The position numbers and the translations under genes are program-made. DNA of 64,000 nt from Puniceibacterium antarcticum (GTDB lineage: Bacteria; Pseudomonadota; Alphaproteobacteria; Rhodobacterales; Rhodobacteraceae): the NCBI RefSeq assembly GCF_002760615.1, contig NZ_AWWI01000027.1:1-64000 (forward strand). Direction: 5' to 3'. The notes below the pieces were generated by a model. That model was not told the origin of the DNA. It saw only the letters and a list, made by a program, of their open reading frames with translations, and searched no databases. Shown here piece by piece: positions 8,920 to 18,824 of this stretch. How positions within the stretch are numbered: position 1 is the first letter of the stretch; every line of letters starts with the position of its first letter.

Positions 8920-9324
8920 TCAGACCTGTTCCAGTTCCACAAGGCAGCCATTGAAATCTTTTGGATGCAGGAACAGCACCGGCTTGCCATGAGCGCCTAT
9001 CCTGGGCTCTCCGCTGCCCAGAACCCGGGCACCAGTGGCCAGCAGATGGTCACGCGCAGAGATGATATCGTCGACCTCATAGCAGATATGATGAATGCCA
9101 CCCGATGGATTTTTTTCAAGGAAGCCATTGATCGGGCTGTCTTCCCCAAGCGGGTAAAGCAGTTCGATCTTGGTGTTTGGCAGTTCGATGAAGACCACGG
9201 TGACGCCATGGTCGGGTTCGTCCTGAGGTGCGCCGACCGATGCGCCGAGGGCGTTGCGATATTGCTCTGCCGCAGCGGTCAGATCCGGGACTGCGATGGC
9301 GACGTGGTTCAGGCGACCGATCAT
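8920..9324 (-). CDS. mce: Methylmalonyl-CoA epimerase
   Basis: A 134-residue vicinal-oxygen-chelate protein: IGRLNHVAIAVPDLTAAAEQY gives the first metal His, GGIHHICYEVDDI the second, and GCLVELEQV the terminal Glu. It interconverts the R and S forms of methylmalonyl-CoA in propionyl-CoA assimilation. The ATG at 9324 follows AAGGGAG on the minus strand. A longer reading to 9444 lacks homology. Mutase and propionyl-CoA carboxylase genes are not in the window. Confidence 0.92.
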   Translation of the reverse strand: MIGRLNHVAIAVPDLTAAAEQYRNALGASVGAPQDEPDHGVTVVFIELPNTKIELLYPLGEDSPINGFLEKNPSGGIHHICYEVDDIISARDHLLATGARVLGSGEPRIGAHGKPVLFLHPKDFNGCLVELEQV

Positions 9325-9460
9325 GAACGAAACTCCCTTGGGGCGACGGTTCCTCCGCTTATGGACTGCGGGGCCGTCAGGCCGCAAGATCCCGGGTCTT
9401 CTTAACAGACTGTTAGTTATGCTGGGCGATGTTTGGGGGAGCATTTTTTAGGAGGCTGCC

Positions 9461-10177
9461 ATGGATGAGTTGGAGCATTTTGACCGGGTTTGCGCGCCGA
9501 CGGCGGCACGACCGCTGCTGGGGCTGACCCTTCTGGTGGTCGAGGACAGCCGCTATGCCTGCGATGCTATTCGGCTGATGTGCTTGCGAAGTGGGGCGCG
9601 CATTCGCCGGGCCGATTGCTTGCAGTCCGCGCGCCGACATCTGCAGGTCTATCGGCCCTCGGTGATCATCGTAGACATGGGGTTGCCGGACGGGTCAGGG
9701 GCTGAGCTGATCGCTGAACTGGTTATTGCGACGCCCAGAGTCGCGGTGATCCTTGCCACCAGCGGCGACAGCTTTTCGGAATCGGTGGCCATCGCGGCGG
9801 GGGCGGATGATTTTCTGGAAAAGCCTGTCTCTAGCATTGCCTTTTTCCAGAATGTAATCCTGTCCCATCTGCCGCAAGAACGGCGGCCGCGTGGCGCGCG
9901 TGAGGTGCAGACCGAAATGGTCCATCCCGACCCCATCGCCTATCGCGATGATATGGCCCATGCGGCGGACATTCTGGGGGGTGATGTGGATGGCGCGTCG
10001 CTGGACTATGTGGCGCGGTTCCTGTCCGGCGTGGCCCAGATCGCCGGCGATGCACCGCTGAGCGTGGCGGCGCAGGATCTGGTGCGTTCGCAGGGGCAGG
10101 GGCGCAACGTCGGCGCAACTCTCGCGCGGGTGTCGGGGCTGGTGCAGGATCGGCTGGCGGACCGCATGGCGATCTGA
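9461..10177 (+). CDS. Response-regulator receiver protein with unrecognised C-terminus
   Basis: The 238-residue protein carries a CheY-like receiver at about residues 22-145: acidic pair VVEDSRY, phospho-acceptor Asp in VIIVDMGLPDGSG, Thr/Ser in LATSGD, and the Lys in FLEKPV. The remaining ~90 residues show no DNA-binding helix-turn-helix or GGDEF motif. They are rich in Ala and Val, with a helical end (VGATLARVSGLVQDRLADRM). The output is therefore unknown; it may bind a partner protein. The start has a strong AGGAGG at 9450-9455. A terminator follows at 10187. Confidence 0.85.
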   Translation: MDELEHFDRVCAPTAARPLLGLTLLVVEDSRYACDAIRLMCLRSGARIRRADCLQSARRHLQVYRPSVIIVDMGLPDGSGAELIAELVIATPRVAVILATSGDSFSESVAIAAGADDFLEKPVSSIAFFQNVILSHLPQERRPRGAREVQTEMVHPDPIAYRDDMAHAADILGGDVDGASLDYVARFLSGVAQIAGDAPLSVAAQDLVRSQGQGRNVGATLARVSGLVQDRLADRMAI

Positions 10178-10186
10178 CGGATATGA

Positions 10187-10220
10187 AAAAGGCGGGACCG
10201 TGTGAACGGCCCCGCCTTTT
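10187..10220. terminator. Rho-independent terminator, bidirectional
   Basis: The arms AAAGGCGGG and CCCGCCTTT close an inner CCGT/ACGG hairpin, flanked by an A run on one side and TTTT on the other. It serves both the receiver-protein gene and the convergent aspS. Confidence 0.85.
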
Positions 10221-10243
10221 GCGGTTCGATTTATATGTGACGA

Positions 10244-12019
10244 TCAGTCCTGCGGGATCGACCGCAGGCGCAGCTCCATCAGCTGATCCGAAGTCGGCTC
10301 GCTGGGCGCACCCATCATGACATCCTCGGCGCGCTGGTTCATCGGGAACATGATGACCTCGCGGATATTCGCCTCGTCTGCCAGCAGCATCACGATCCGG
10401 TCGATGCCGGCCGCGCAGCCACCGTGGGGCGGGGCGCCAAAGCGGAATGCGTTGACCATGCCGCCAAAGCGCTTGCGCACCTCTTCTTCGCCATAGCCGG
10501 CAATCTCGAAGGCCTTGAACATGATCTCGGGGCGGTGGTTCCGGATCGCGCCGCTGACCAGCTCATAGCCGTTGCAGGCCAGGTCATACTGGAACCCGAG
10601 CACATCCAGCGGATCGCCTTGCAGCGCCTCCATCCCGCCCTGCGGCATGGAAAACGGGTTGTGTTCAAAGTCGATCTTGCCGGTTTCAGCGTCCTTTTCG
10701 TAGATCGGGAAATCCACGATCCAGGCAAAGGCAAACCGGTCCTTGTCTGTCAGGTTCAGTTCTTCGCCAATCACGGTCCGGGCGCGTCCCGCGACGGATT
10801 CGAACTGCTTGGGCTTGCCCCCCAGGAAGAACGCCGCATCTCCGACCTCCAGACCCAGTTGCTGACGGATCGCTTCGGTCCGCTCGGGGCCGATGTTCTT
10901 GGCCAGCGGGCCTGCGGCTTCAAGACCCTGACCCTGATCGCGCCAGAAGATATAGCCCATCCCGGGCAGACCTTCCTTTTGCGCAAAGGCGTTCATGCGG
11001 TCGCAGAATTTGCGCGACCCGCCGCCGGGTGCCGGGATGGCGCGGATCTGCGTTCCGTCCTGCTCCAGCAGCTTGGCGAAGATCGCAAAGCCCGAGCCTG
11101 CGAAATGGTCGGACACGACCTGCATTTTGATCGGGTTGCGCAGGTCGGGCTTGTCGGTGCCGTACCACAGCGCGGAATCCTTGTAGGAAATCTGCTCCCA
11201 GGTCTGGTCAACCTTGCGACCACCGCCGAATTCCTCGAACACACCGCCCAGAACCGGCTGGATCGTGTCGAACACGTCCTGCTGTGTGACGAAGGACATC
11301 TCAAGGTCGAGCTGGTAGAAATCGGTGGGCGACCGGTCGGCGCGCGGGTCTTCGTCGCGGAAACAGGGCGCGATCTGGAAATACTTGTCAAAGCCCGACA
11401 CCATGATCAGCTGCTTGAACTGCTGCGGGGCCTGAGGCAGTGCGTAAAATTTTCCCGGGTGCAGACGCGACGGCACGAGGAAGTCGCGCGCGCCCTCGGG
11501 GCTGCTCGCCGTGATGATCGGCGTCTGATATTCGCGGAAGCCCTGATCCCACATCCGACGGCGCATCGAGGCGACAACATCGGACCGCAGCATCATGTTC
11601 TTTTGCATCACGTCGCGACGCAGGTCGAGGTAGCGATAGCGCAGGCGCGTTTCCTCGGGATATTCCTGATCGCCGAACACGATCAGCGGCAGCTCATCGG
11701 CAGCACCCAGAACCTCGATATCATCGACAAAGACTTCGATTTCGCCGGTGGGCAGCTTGGGATTGACCAGAGTGTCGGCACGCGCCTTCACCACGCCGTC
11801 GATGCGGATGCACCATTCGCTGCGGACCTTTTCCACCTGTGCAAAGACCGGGCTGTCGGGGTCACACAACACCTGCGTGATGCCGTAATGGTCGCGCAGG
11901 TCGATGAAGAGGATACCGCCGTGGTCGCGGATGCGGTGGACCCAGCCCGACAGGCGGACTTTGGTGCCCACGTCGGCTTTGGTCAGATCGGCGCAGGAAT
12001 GGCTGCGATAGGCGTGCAT
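10244..12019 (-). CDS. aspS: Aspartyl-tRNA synthetase
   Basis: A 591-residue class II synthetase of the bacterial type. An N-terminal OB-fold anticodon domain ([20 protein letters not shown]) leads to motif 2 with [25 protein letters not shown]. The GAD insertion lies mid-protein, and motif 3 is [19 protein letters not shown]. The conserved C-terminal segment [16 protein letters not shown] is present. It charges tRNA-Asp and probably also tRNA-Asn in organisms using amidotransferase, which was not tested here. The ATG at 12019 gives the family start MHAYRSHSC. It is divergent from carB. Confidence 0.97.
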   Translation of the reverse strand: MHAYRSHSCADLTKADVGTKVRLSGWVHRIRDHGGILFIDLRDHYGITQVLCDPDSPVFAQVEKVRSEWCIRIDGVVKARADTLVNPKLPTGEIEVFVDDIEVLGAADELPLIVFGDQEYPEETRLRYRYLDLRRDVMQKNMMLRSDVVASMRRRMWDQGFREYQTPIITASSPEGARDFLVPSRLHPGKFYALPQAPQQFKQLIMVSGFDKYFQIAPCFRDEDPRADRSPTDFYQLDLEMSFVTQQDVFDTIQPVLGGVFEEFGGGRKVDQTWEQISYKDSALWYGTDKPDLRNPIKMQVVSDHFAGSGFAIFAKLLEQDGTQIRAIPAPGGGSRKFCDRMNAFAQKEGLPGMGYIFWRDQGQGLEAAGPLAKNIGPERTEAIRQQLGLEVGDAAFFLGGKPKQFESVAGRARTVIGEELNLTDKDRFAFAWIVDFPIYEKDAETGKIDFEHNPFSMPQGGMEALQGDPLDVLGFQYDLACNGYELVSGAIRNHRPEIMFKAFEIAGYGEEEVRKRFGGMVNAFRFGAPPHGGCAAGIDRIVMLLADEANIREVIMFPMNQRAEDVMMGAPSEPTSDQLMELRLRSIPQD

Positions 12020-12330
12020 GTTGGGCCCCTTGGACTGCGGCTGAGTTAGGGGCCGATACACCCCTGAAAGGCCCGGAAGTCAAGGGAAGCGGGCGTTGTT
12101 TAGCGTTTCGGGCAGAAAATGGGGCTGTTTTCGCGGGGTGCCCGGGGGATTGTTTCTCAGGTGCCGCAAGTGGTTGTGCGATCCGCCTGCTGCACGCGTG
12201 ATCCGTCGCCCCGATATCGCTGGCCTAATGGGGTTGCACCCGCACCCGCGATCTCTATAACCCACGACAATTTGCACCCTGCGCCTTGTTTTGCGGGGTG
12301 TTCCCCCCTGCCGTTCAGACGAGGTCCGCC
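12020..12330. other. Divergent promoter region aspS/carB
   Basis: These 311 bp have no gene. The stretch must hold promoters for aspS (minus) and carB (plus). No riboswitch, attenuator hairpin with U tract, or repeat family was recognised. A GAGG Shine-Dalgarno sequence lies just before the carB ATG. Confidence 0.5.
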
Positions 12331-15300
12331 ATGCCCAAACGTACCGATATCAAATCCATCATGATCATCGGAGCTGGCCCAATCGTCATCGGGCAGGCTT
12401 GCGAATTCGATTATTCCGGCGCTCAGGCCTGCAAGGCTCTGCGCGAGGAAGGTTACCGCGTTATCTTGGTCAACTCGAACCCCGCGACGATCATGACTGA
12501 CCCGGGTCTTGCCGATGCCACCTATATCGAGCCGATCACCCCCGAAGTTGTCGCCAAGATCATCGAAAAGGAACGCCCCGACGCGCTGCTGCCGACCATG
12601 GGCGGTCAGACGGGTCTGAACACCTCGCTCAAGCTCGAAGAGATGGGCGTTCTGGCCAAATACGGCGTTGAGATGATCGGCGCCAAGCGTGAGGCCATCG
12701 AAATGGCCGAAGACCGCAAGCTGTTCCGCGAAGCGATGGACCGGATCGGCCTTGAGAACCCCAAGGCGACGATTGTCACTGCGCCGACGCTGCCGAATGG
12801 CAAGGCGGACCTCAAAGAAGGCGTGCGGCTTGCGCTGGAAACGCTGGATTATGTCGGCCTGCCCGCGATCATCCGGCCAGCTTATACGCTGGGCGGCACC
12901 GGTGGCGGCGTGGCGTATAACCGCGAAGATTATGAATATTACTGCCGTACGGGCATGGACGCCTCGCCTGTAAACCAGATCCTTGTCGATGAATCGCTGC
13001 TCGGCTGGAAAGAGTTCGAGATGGAGGTCGTCCGCGACAAGGCCGACAATGCGATCATCGTCTGTGCCATCGAAAACGTCGATCCGATGGGCGTGCACAC
13101 CGGCGATTCCATCACTGTCGCCCCGGCGCTGACCCTGACGGACAAGGAATACCAGATCATGCGCAACGGCTCGATTGCCGTGCTGCGCGAAATCGGCGTC
13201 GAAACTGGCGGATCAAACGTCCAGTGGGCTGTGAACCCTGCGGACGGCCGCATGGTCGTGATCGAAATGAACCCGCGGGTGTCGCGCTCTTCCGCTCTGG
13301 CCTCCAAGGCGACCGGCTTCCCGATTGCCAAGATCGCGGCCAAGCTGGCGGTCGGCTACACGCTGGACGAGCTGGACAATGACATCACCAAGGTGACGCC
13401 GGCCTCGTTCGAGCCGACCATCGACTATGTCGTGACCAAGATCCCGCGCTTTGCCTTTGAAAAATTTCCCGGCTCCGAACCGCACCTCACCACCGCGATG
13501 AAATCGGTGGGCGAGGCGATGGCCATTGGCCGGACCTTCCACGAGTCGTTCCAGAAGGCGCTCGCGTCGATGGAAACCGGCCTCACCGGCTTTGACGACA
13601 TCGAAATCCCCGGAGCACCTGAGAAATCGGCCATCGTCAAGGCGCTGTCGAAACAGACGCCGGACCGGATTCGCGTGATCGCGCAGGCCATGCGCCTTGG
13701 TCTCTCGGATGATGACATCCACGGCGTCACCATGTTTGACCCCTGGTTCCTGGCCCGTATCCGCGAGATCATCGAAGTCGAGGCCGAGGTTATCGCCAAC
13801 GGCTTGCCGCAGGATGCCGAAGGCCTGCGCATGCTCAAGATCATGGGTTTCACCGATGCCCGCCTCGCCACGCTCACCGGGTTCAGCGAAAAGGACATCC
13901 GCAGCAAACGCATCAACTTGGGCGTGACAGCTGTGTTCAAACGCATCGACACCTGCGCGGCGGAATTCGAGGCGCAGACGCCTTACATGTATTCCACCTA
14001 CGAGATGCCTATGATGGGCGAGGTCGAATGCGAGGCGCGCCCCTCGGACCGCAAGAAGGTCGTCATCCTTGGCGGCGGTCCGAACCGGATCGGGCAGGGG
14101 ATCGAATTCGACTATTGCTGCTGCCACGCCTGTTACGCCCTGACCGATGTTGGTTATGAAACCATCATGATCAACTGCAACCCAGAGACGGTGTCGACCG
14201 ACTATGACACCTCGGACCGGCTGTACTTTGAGCCGCTGACCTTCGAACATGTGATGGAGATCCTGCGGGTTGAGCAGGACAATGGCACCTTGCATGGCGT
14301 GATCGTCCAGTTCGGCGGCCAGACACCGCTGAAACTCGCCGATATGCTCGAAGCAGAAGGCATCCCGATCCTCGGAACCTCGCCCGACATGATCGACCTG
14401 GCCGAAGACCGTGAACGGTTCCAGGCGCTGGTAAACCAGCTGGGCCTGAAGCAGCCGCGCAACGGCATCGCCTCCACCGATGCACAGGCCATGGCGATTG
14501 CCGACAGCATCGGCTACCCGCTGGTGATCCGCCCGTCCTATGTGCTTGGCGGCCGTGCGATGGAAATCGTGCGCGACACCGCGCATCTCGAACGCTACAT
14601 CAAAGAGGCGGTTGTGGTTTCGGGCGACAGCCCCGTTCTGCTCGACAGCTATCTTTCGGGCGCCGTAGAGCTGGATGTTGACGCACTGTGTGATGGCAAG
14701 GATGTCCATGTGGCCGGCATCATGCAGCATATCGAAGAGGCTGGCGTGCACTCGGGCGACTCAGCCTGCTCGCTGCCGCCTTATTCGCTCGCCCCCGGGA
14801 TCGTCGAGGAAATCGTCGTCCAGACCAAGGCGCTTGCCCTTGGCCTCAACGTGGTCGGGCTGATGAACGTGCAATTTGCGGTAAAAGACGGTGATATTTA
14901 CCTGATTGAGGTCAACCCCCGCGCCTCGCGTACCGTGCCCTTTGTTGCCAAGGCGACGGATTCGGCCATCGCCTCAATCGCCGCGCGCATCATGGCGGGC
15001 GAACCGCTGTCGAACTTCCCGCTCCGCCCGGCCTATCCGGCGGATACGGATTACGACTCGGTCCTGCCGCTAGCCGATCCGATGACCTTGGCCGATCCGA
15101 ATATGCCCTGGTTTTCGGTCAAAGAGGCAGTGCTGCCCTTCGCCCGCTTCCCCGGTGTCGATACGATCCTCGGCCCGGAAATGCGCTCGACCGGCGAAGT
15201 CATGGGATGGGACCGGTCGTTCCCGCGTGCCTTCCTCAAGGCGCAGATCGGGGCCGGCACGATCCTGCCCGAGGGCGGCACGGTCTTCCTGTCGATCCGC

Positions 15301-15663
15301 GACGACGACAAGACGCCGATGATGGCAGAATGTGCGCAGGTCCTCTCAGACCTCGGCTTCCGCATCGTGGCCACAGGTGGCACTGCAAAATTCCTCAAGG
15401 CGCAGGGTATTGCCTGTGACGTGGTGAAAAAGGTCTATGAGGGGCGCCCCAACGTCGTCGACCTGATGAAGGACAGCGGCATTGATCTGGTGCTTAATAC
15501 CACCGAAGGTGCTGCGGCGGTCGAGGATTCCCGCGAAATGCGATCGGTCGCGCTCTATGACAAGATCCCCTACTTCACGACCGCGGCTGGCGCGCATGCA
15601 GCCGCCTTGGCCATGAAGTCCCGGACCGAAGGCGAGCTGGTTGTAAAATCTCTGCAGGGCTAA
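12331..15663 (+). CDS. carB: Carbamoyl-phosphate synthase large subunit
   Basis: The 1110-residue protein shows the duplicated ATP-grasp architecture. The first half begins [20 protein letters not shown], the second [19 protein letters not shown]. Each half has glycine-rich ATP loops ([18 protein letters not shown]) and metal-binding [13 protein letters not shown] or [10 protein letters not shown] segments. The C-terminal MGS-like regulatory domain includes [13 protein letters not shown]. It makes carbamoyl phosphate for arginine and pyrimidines, with a small subunit (carA) that is not in this window. Length is normal for the family. Confidence 0.98.
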   Translation: MPKRTDIKSIMIIGAGPIVIGQACEFDYSGAQACKALREEGYRVILVNSNPATIMTDPGLADATYIEPITPEVVAKIIEKERPDALLPTMGGQTGLNTSLKLEEMGVLAKYGVEMIGAKREAIEMAEDRKLFREAMDRIGLENPKATIVTAPTLPNGKADLKEGVRLALETLDYVGLPAIIRPAYTLGGTGGGVAYNREDYEYYCRTGMDASPVNQILVDESLLGWKEFEMEVVRDKADNAIIVCAIENVDPMGVHTGDSITVAPALTLTDKEYQIMRNGSIAVLREIGVETGGSNVQWAVNPADGRMVVIEMNPRVSRSSALASKATGFPIAKIAAKLAVGYTLDELDNDITKVTPASFEPTIDYVVTKIPRFAFEKFPGSEPHLTTAMKSVGEAMAIGRTFHESFQKALASMETGLTGFDDIEIPGAPEKSAIVKALSKQTPDRIRVIAQAMRLGLSDDDIHGVTMFDPWFLARIREIIEVEAEVIANGLPQDAEGLRMLKIMGFTDARLATLTGFSEKDIRSKRINLGVTAVFKRIDTCAAEFEAQTPYMYSTYEMPMMGEVECEARPSDRKKVVILGGGPNRIGQGIEFDYCCCHACYALTDVGYETIMINCNPETVSTDYDTSDRLYFEPLTFEHVMEILRVEQDNGTLHGVIVQFGGQTPLKLADMLEAEGIPILGTSPDMIDLAEDRERFQALVNQLGLKQPRNGIASTDAQAMAIADSIGYPLVIRPSYVLGGRAMEIVRDTAHLERYIKEAVVVSGDSPVLLDSYLSGAVELDVDALCDGKDVHVAGIMQHIEEAGVHSGDSACSLPPYSLAPGIVEEIVVQTKALALGLNVVGLMNVQFAVKDGDIYLIEVNPRASRTVPFVAKATDSAIASIAARIMAGEPLSNFPLRPAYPADTDYDSVLPLADPMTLADPNMPWFSVKEAVLPFARFPGVDTILGPEMRSTGEVMGWDRSFPRAFLKAQIGAGTILPEGGTVFLSIRDDDKTPMMAECAQVLSDLGFRIVATGGTAKFLKAQGIACDVVKKVYEGRPNVVDLMKDSGIDLVLNTTEGAAAVEDSREMRSVALYDKIPYFTTAAGAHAAALAMKSRTEGELVVKSLQG

Positions 15664-15674
15664 GCTAAGCCGTA

Positions 15675-15706
15675 TAAAAAAACCGTCGGGCATGCTTTGC
15701 CCGGCG
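15675..15706 (-). terminator. Rho-independent terminator for the exchanger gene
   Basis: On the minus strand the stem CGCCGGGCA pairs with TGCCCGACG, with one wobble pair, and is followed by a run of seven T. It lies just past the 3' end of the sodium/calcium exchanger gene and also faces the end of carB. Confidence 0.85.
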
Positions 15707-15731
15707 TGTGTTTCCGGGTTGCGAGCGACAG

Positions 15732-16760
15732 TCAGATCGCAAGCTCGACCCCCAAGGCGGTTGTATAGATCGCCATCATCAGCACGCTTTCCAGTCCGAT
15801 CCGCCCCGGTCCCGCCTTCTGGCGCACGATAAGACCGGCCAGCAGGACCGCTGTCATCATCAGGCCCGTGCTGAGCCAATAAAGATCATGCAGCGATACC
15901 GCGTGATAAAGCGACCCATCCCGATAGGCCACATCCGACATTACCAAGAACAGAGTGTCAAAGGTGTTGCCACCGATGATGCCGCCAACCGCCAGTTGCA
16001 GCGCGCCGCGACGTACCGCTACCAGTGTTGTGACGAATTCGGGCAAGGAGGTCACAACAGCCGTGATCAGCGCGCCGACAAGACTGGAGGACAGGGAAAA
16101 GCGCGTGATGAAGGTGCTGCCAACCTGACTGATCGCCCATCCACCTAAAGCCATCACCGCGACCAAAGCGGCAAAGCGCAGGGCTGGACCCAATGCAGAT
16201 TTCTGACTTTCACTGTCGTCTGCGGGTGTATCTTCGCGCGTTTCGTCCGTGCGGACCGGGCGCCACATGGGCGCCTCGCTAACCGTCTGGGACATACGCA
16301 CCCCCGCAAGATAGGCCAGAAATAGCACGACCGATGCCGGGTGCACACCGAGATAGGCCAAGTCCGGCCCCGCCATGGCGGCGATGGGAATAGAGAGCAG
16401 CACGATCAGCAGAACCGCCTGAAACAGGTTCGCAGGCTCGGCCGCCGCATGTTCTAGGTTGGCGCGTTTGTGCAGCAGGTCCGCCAAGGCAAGAAACAAG
16501 GTCTGGGCCGCAATACCGCCTACGGCATTGGAAAAGGCAAAGCTCGCATCGCCTGAAACCGCTGCGTTGACCGAGACAACTACACCCGCGAGCGATGTGG
16601 CACCGCCGAGGATCAGGCCGCCAACCAGAGCCTCGCCCATGCGTGTTCGGTCGGCTATGACATCCGCCAGTTCGGTTGCCTTGATCGAGGCGATGACGAC
16701 GACAAGCCCGGCGAGGCCAAAGACAGTCAGAAGAAGGGGTAGGGAGAGGTCTGAAATCAT
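15732..16760 (-). CDS. Sodium/calcium exchanger (CaCA) family protein
   Basis: The 342-residue membrane protein has two inverted copies of the exchanger core. The alpha motifs are GGLILGGATSLAGVVVSVNA in the first half and LVGALITAVVTSLPEFVTTL in the second; the acidic Glu of SLPEF is typical, while the first copy lacks it. About ten hydrophobic helices are visible, with a charged loop near residues 175-205 (RTDETREDTPADDSE). It likely exchanges Ca2+ or another cation for Na+ or H+. The ATG at 16760 was chosen because homology begins there. A strong terminator follows. Confidence 0.85.
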   Translation of the reverse strand: MISDLSLPLLLTVFGLAGLVVVIASIKATELADVIADRTRMGEALVGGLILGGATSLAGVVVSVNAAVSGDASFAFSNAVGGIAAQTLFLALADLLHKRANLEHAAAEPANLFQAVLLIVLLSIPIAAMAGPDLAYLGVHPASVVLFLAYLAGVRMSQTVSEAPMWRPVRTDETREDTPADDSESQKSALGPALRFAALVAVMALGGWAISQVGSTFITRFSLSSSLVGALITAVVTSLPEFVTTLVAVRRGALQLAVGGIIGGNTFDTLFLVMSDVAYRDGSLYHAVSLHDLYWLSTGLMMTAVLLAGLIVRQKAGPGRIGLESVLMMAIYTTALGVELAI

Positions 16761-16847
16761 ATGGGGCGGTATCCTTTCCCAGCCCCAACGACATGGGGCC
16801 GCGCAAAGTTTCCCGCGCAACCCCGTTTTTGATTCCCTGTGGTGGGA

Positions 16848-17675
16848 TCAGTCGCGCAGCAACTCGTTGATGCCGGTCTTGGAACGGGTCTGAGCATCCA
16901 CGCGCTTGACGATCACCGCGCAGTAGAGGTTCACGTTGTTCTTGGACGGCATGGAGCCGGAAACCACAACTGAATAGGGCGGCACTTCGCCATACATGAC
17001 CTCACCGGTTTCGCGGTCGATGATCTTGGTCGACTTGCCGATGTAGACACCCATGCCCAGGACCGACCCTTCGCGGATGATGCAACCCTCGACAACCTCA
17101 GACCGCGCCCCGATAAAACAGTTGTCCTCGATGATGGTCGGACCGGCCTGCATCGGTTCCAGTACGCCGCCGATGCCAACGCCACCGGACAAGTGGACGT
17201 TCTTGCCGATCTGCGCGCAGGATCCGACTGTGGCCCAGGTGTCGACCATTGTGCCGCTGTCCACATAGGCGCCGAGGTTGACAAAGGACGGCATCAGCAC
17301 GACGCCGGGCGCGATATAGGCCGATTTGCGCACGATGCAGTTCGGCACGGCGCGAAAGCCGGCAGCGCGCCACTGGTTTTCACCCCAGCCTGCGAATTTG
17401 CTGTCGACCTTGTCCCACCATCCGCCGCCCTGCGGGCCGCCGGATTGCTGTTCCATATCCTTGATGCGAAAACCCAGAAGAACGGCCTTTTTTGCCCACT
17501 GGTTCACGTGCCAGTCGCCGCTGTCCTGCTTTTCCGCCACGCGCAGCGTGCCGCCATCCAGCGCGGCAAGAGTTTCCTCGATCGCTTCGCGGGTGGCACC
17601 TATGGTTGCAGGCGTGATCGTATCGCGGACCTCCCAAGCGGCTTCGATGGCGGTTTCTAGATCGGCGTTGGACAT
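16848..17675 (-). CDS. dapD: Tetrahydrodipicolinate N-succinyltransferase
   Basis: This 275-residue left-handed beta-helix transferase has the expected family length. Hallmarks are the N-terminal helical part ([13 protein letters not shown]), the hexapeptide-repeat body ([56 protein letters not shown]), and [15 protein letters not shown] near the end. It succinylates tetrahydrodipicolinate in the lysine/diaminopimelate pathway, to which asd at 21175 also contributes. The ATG at 17675 fits the family start MSNADLE. Confidence 0.97.
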   Translation of the reverse strand: MSNADLETAIEAAWEVRDTITPATIGATREAIEETLAALDGGTLRVAEKQDSGDWHVNQWAKKAVLLGFRIKDMEQQSGGPQGGGWWDKVDSKFAGWGENQWRAAGFRAVPNCIVRKSAYIAPGVVLMPSFVNLGAYVDSGTMVDTWATVGSCAQIGKNVHLSGGVGIGGVLEPMQAGPTIIEDNCFIGARSEVVEGCIIREGSVLGMGVYIGKSTKIIDRETGEVMYGEVPPYSVVVSGSMPSKNNVNLYCAVIVKRVDAQTRSKTGINELLRD

Positions 17676-17856
17676 CTTTCTCTCCTTCGAATGGGCATGT
17701 TTGTCTTGCGTATACCTGTCGGCGCCTTTCGCGGCAATCCAGCCAAAGGGTTGGGGCAACGGTGATTCCTGTGATCCAGCCCCGTGGTATGCCCCTCTTG
17801 TCTGGCGGTTAACGGACAGACGCTATACGCATGGAAAAAAGACGAAAGGCCAAGAC

Positions 17857-18699
17857 ATGACAGATGATCGCCGCAGCCCCATGCGGGGCGCAGACACCGA
17901 CCGCGCTGCAGCCCGGCATGTGCCGGATACGCCCCAGACACGTGCACCGACCTATCGTTTGGCCTTTGCCGACGAAGAGTTTCTTGGCAAGGACGAATTG
18001 CGCCCGGTGCGGCTGCAACTAGAACTGCTTAAACCCGAGATGGCACTGGACGCACATGGCATCGATTCAACCGTCGTGCTGTTTGGCGGTGCACGGATTC
18101 CTGCACCGGCTGATCGCGGGACGGCGCGCACGCAGGTTTTGGCCGACCTGTCGCATTTCTACGATGTTGCACAAGAGTTCGCGCGCCGGATGACTCGCAA
18201 GTCTCTGGCGGGTGGCGGGCGCGATTTTGTCGTTGTCACCGGTGGCGGGCCGGGTGTGATGGAGGCCGGTAACCGAGGTGCGCAGGACGAGGGCGGCGTG
18301 TCTATCGGCCTGAACATTGTTCTGCCGCATGAGCAAGCGCCCAACGCCTATGTCACCCCGGATCTGTGTTTCAATTTCCACTATTTCGCGATCCGCAAGA
18401 TGCACTTCCTGATGCGCGCTTCGGCTATCTGCGTCTTTCCGGGTGGGTTCGGCACGCTGGATGAGATGTTCGAGGCGCTGACTCTGATCCAGACCGGGCG
18501 GATGCGGCGGGTGCCTTTCTTGCTGTTCGGGCGTGCATTCTGGGAAAAGATCATCAATTGGGATGCGCTGGCCGAGGCAGGAACGATTTCGGACGAGGAT
18601 CTGCAATTGTTCCGGTTCGTGGAGACCGCCGAAGAGGCGGAAAAGGCGATTGATGGCTGGCAGGAAATGGGCAGACGACAGGATATTCCCGGACGCTGA
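17857..18699 (+). CDS. LOG-family (TIGR00730-like) nucleotide-binding protein
   Basis: The 280-residue protein has the Rossmann-like LOG fold with VVVTGGGPGVMEAGNRGA and the signature PGGFGTLDEMFEALTLIQTG. Members act on nucleoside monophosphates, either as cytokinin-type phosphoribohydrolases or AMP nucleosidase-like enzymes. The longer N-terminus (about 70 residues before STVVLFGGARIP) places it in the larger subgroup. The ATG at 17857 follows GACGAAAGG with reasonable spacing. It is divergent from dapD across about 180 bp. Confidence 0.88.
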   Translation: MTDDRRSPMRGADTDRAAARHVPDTPQTRAPTYRLAFADEEFLGKDELRPVRLQLELLKPEMALDAHGIDSTVVLFGGARIPAPADRGTARTQVLADLSHFYDVAQEFARRMTRKSLAGGGRDFVVVTGGGPGVMEAGNRGAQDEGGVSIGLNIVLPHEQAPNAYVTPDLCFNFHYFAIRKMHFLMRASAICVFPGGFGTLDEMFEALTLIQTGRMRRVPFLLFGRAFWEKIINWDALAEAGTISDEDLQLFRFVETAEEAEKAIDGWQEMGRRQDIPGR

Positions 18700-18824
18700 G
18701 AGGTTTGAGCTTTTTGCAAGGATGTGCTCCGAGCCTAGCGGTTTTGGTGCCTATTTTGCGTTTAGCCCAAGTTACGACAGCACGGCTGAACCTATCCGGG
18801 GCCATTACTTTGTCGGCAGCGTGA

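Noticed and set aside
10424-12049. Long open frame (541 codons) antisense to aspS
   Set aside because: Low-complexity His/Ala/Arg/Leu-rich shadow of a GC-rich gene; aspS on the other strand has full family motifs.
13213-14751. Long open frame antisense to carB
   Set aside because: Composition-driven shadow; carB is unambiguous.
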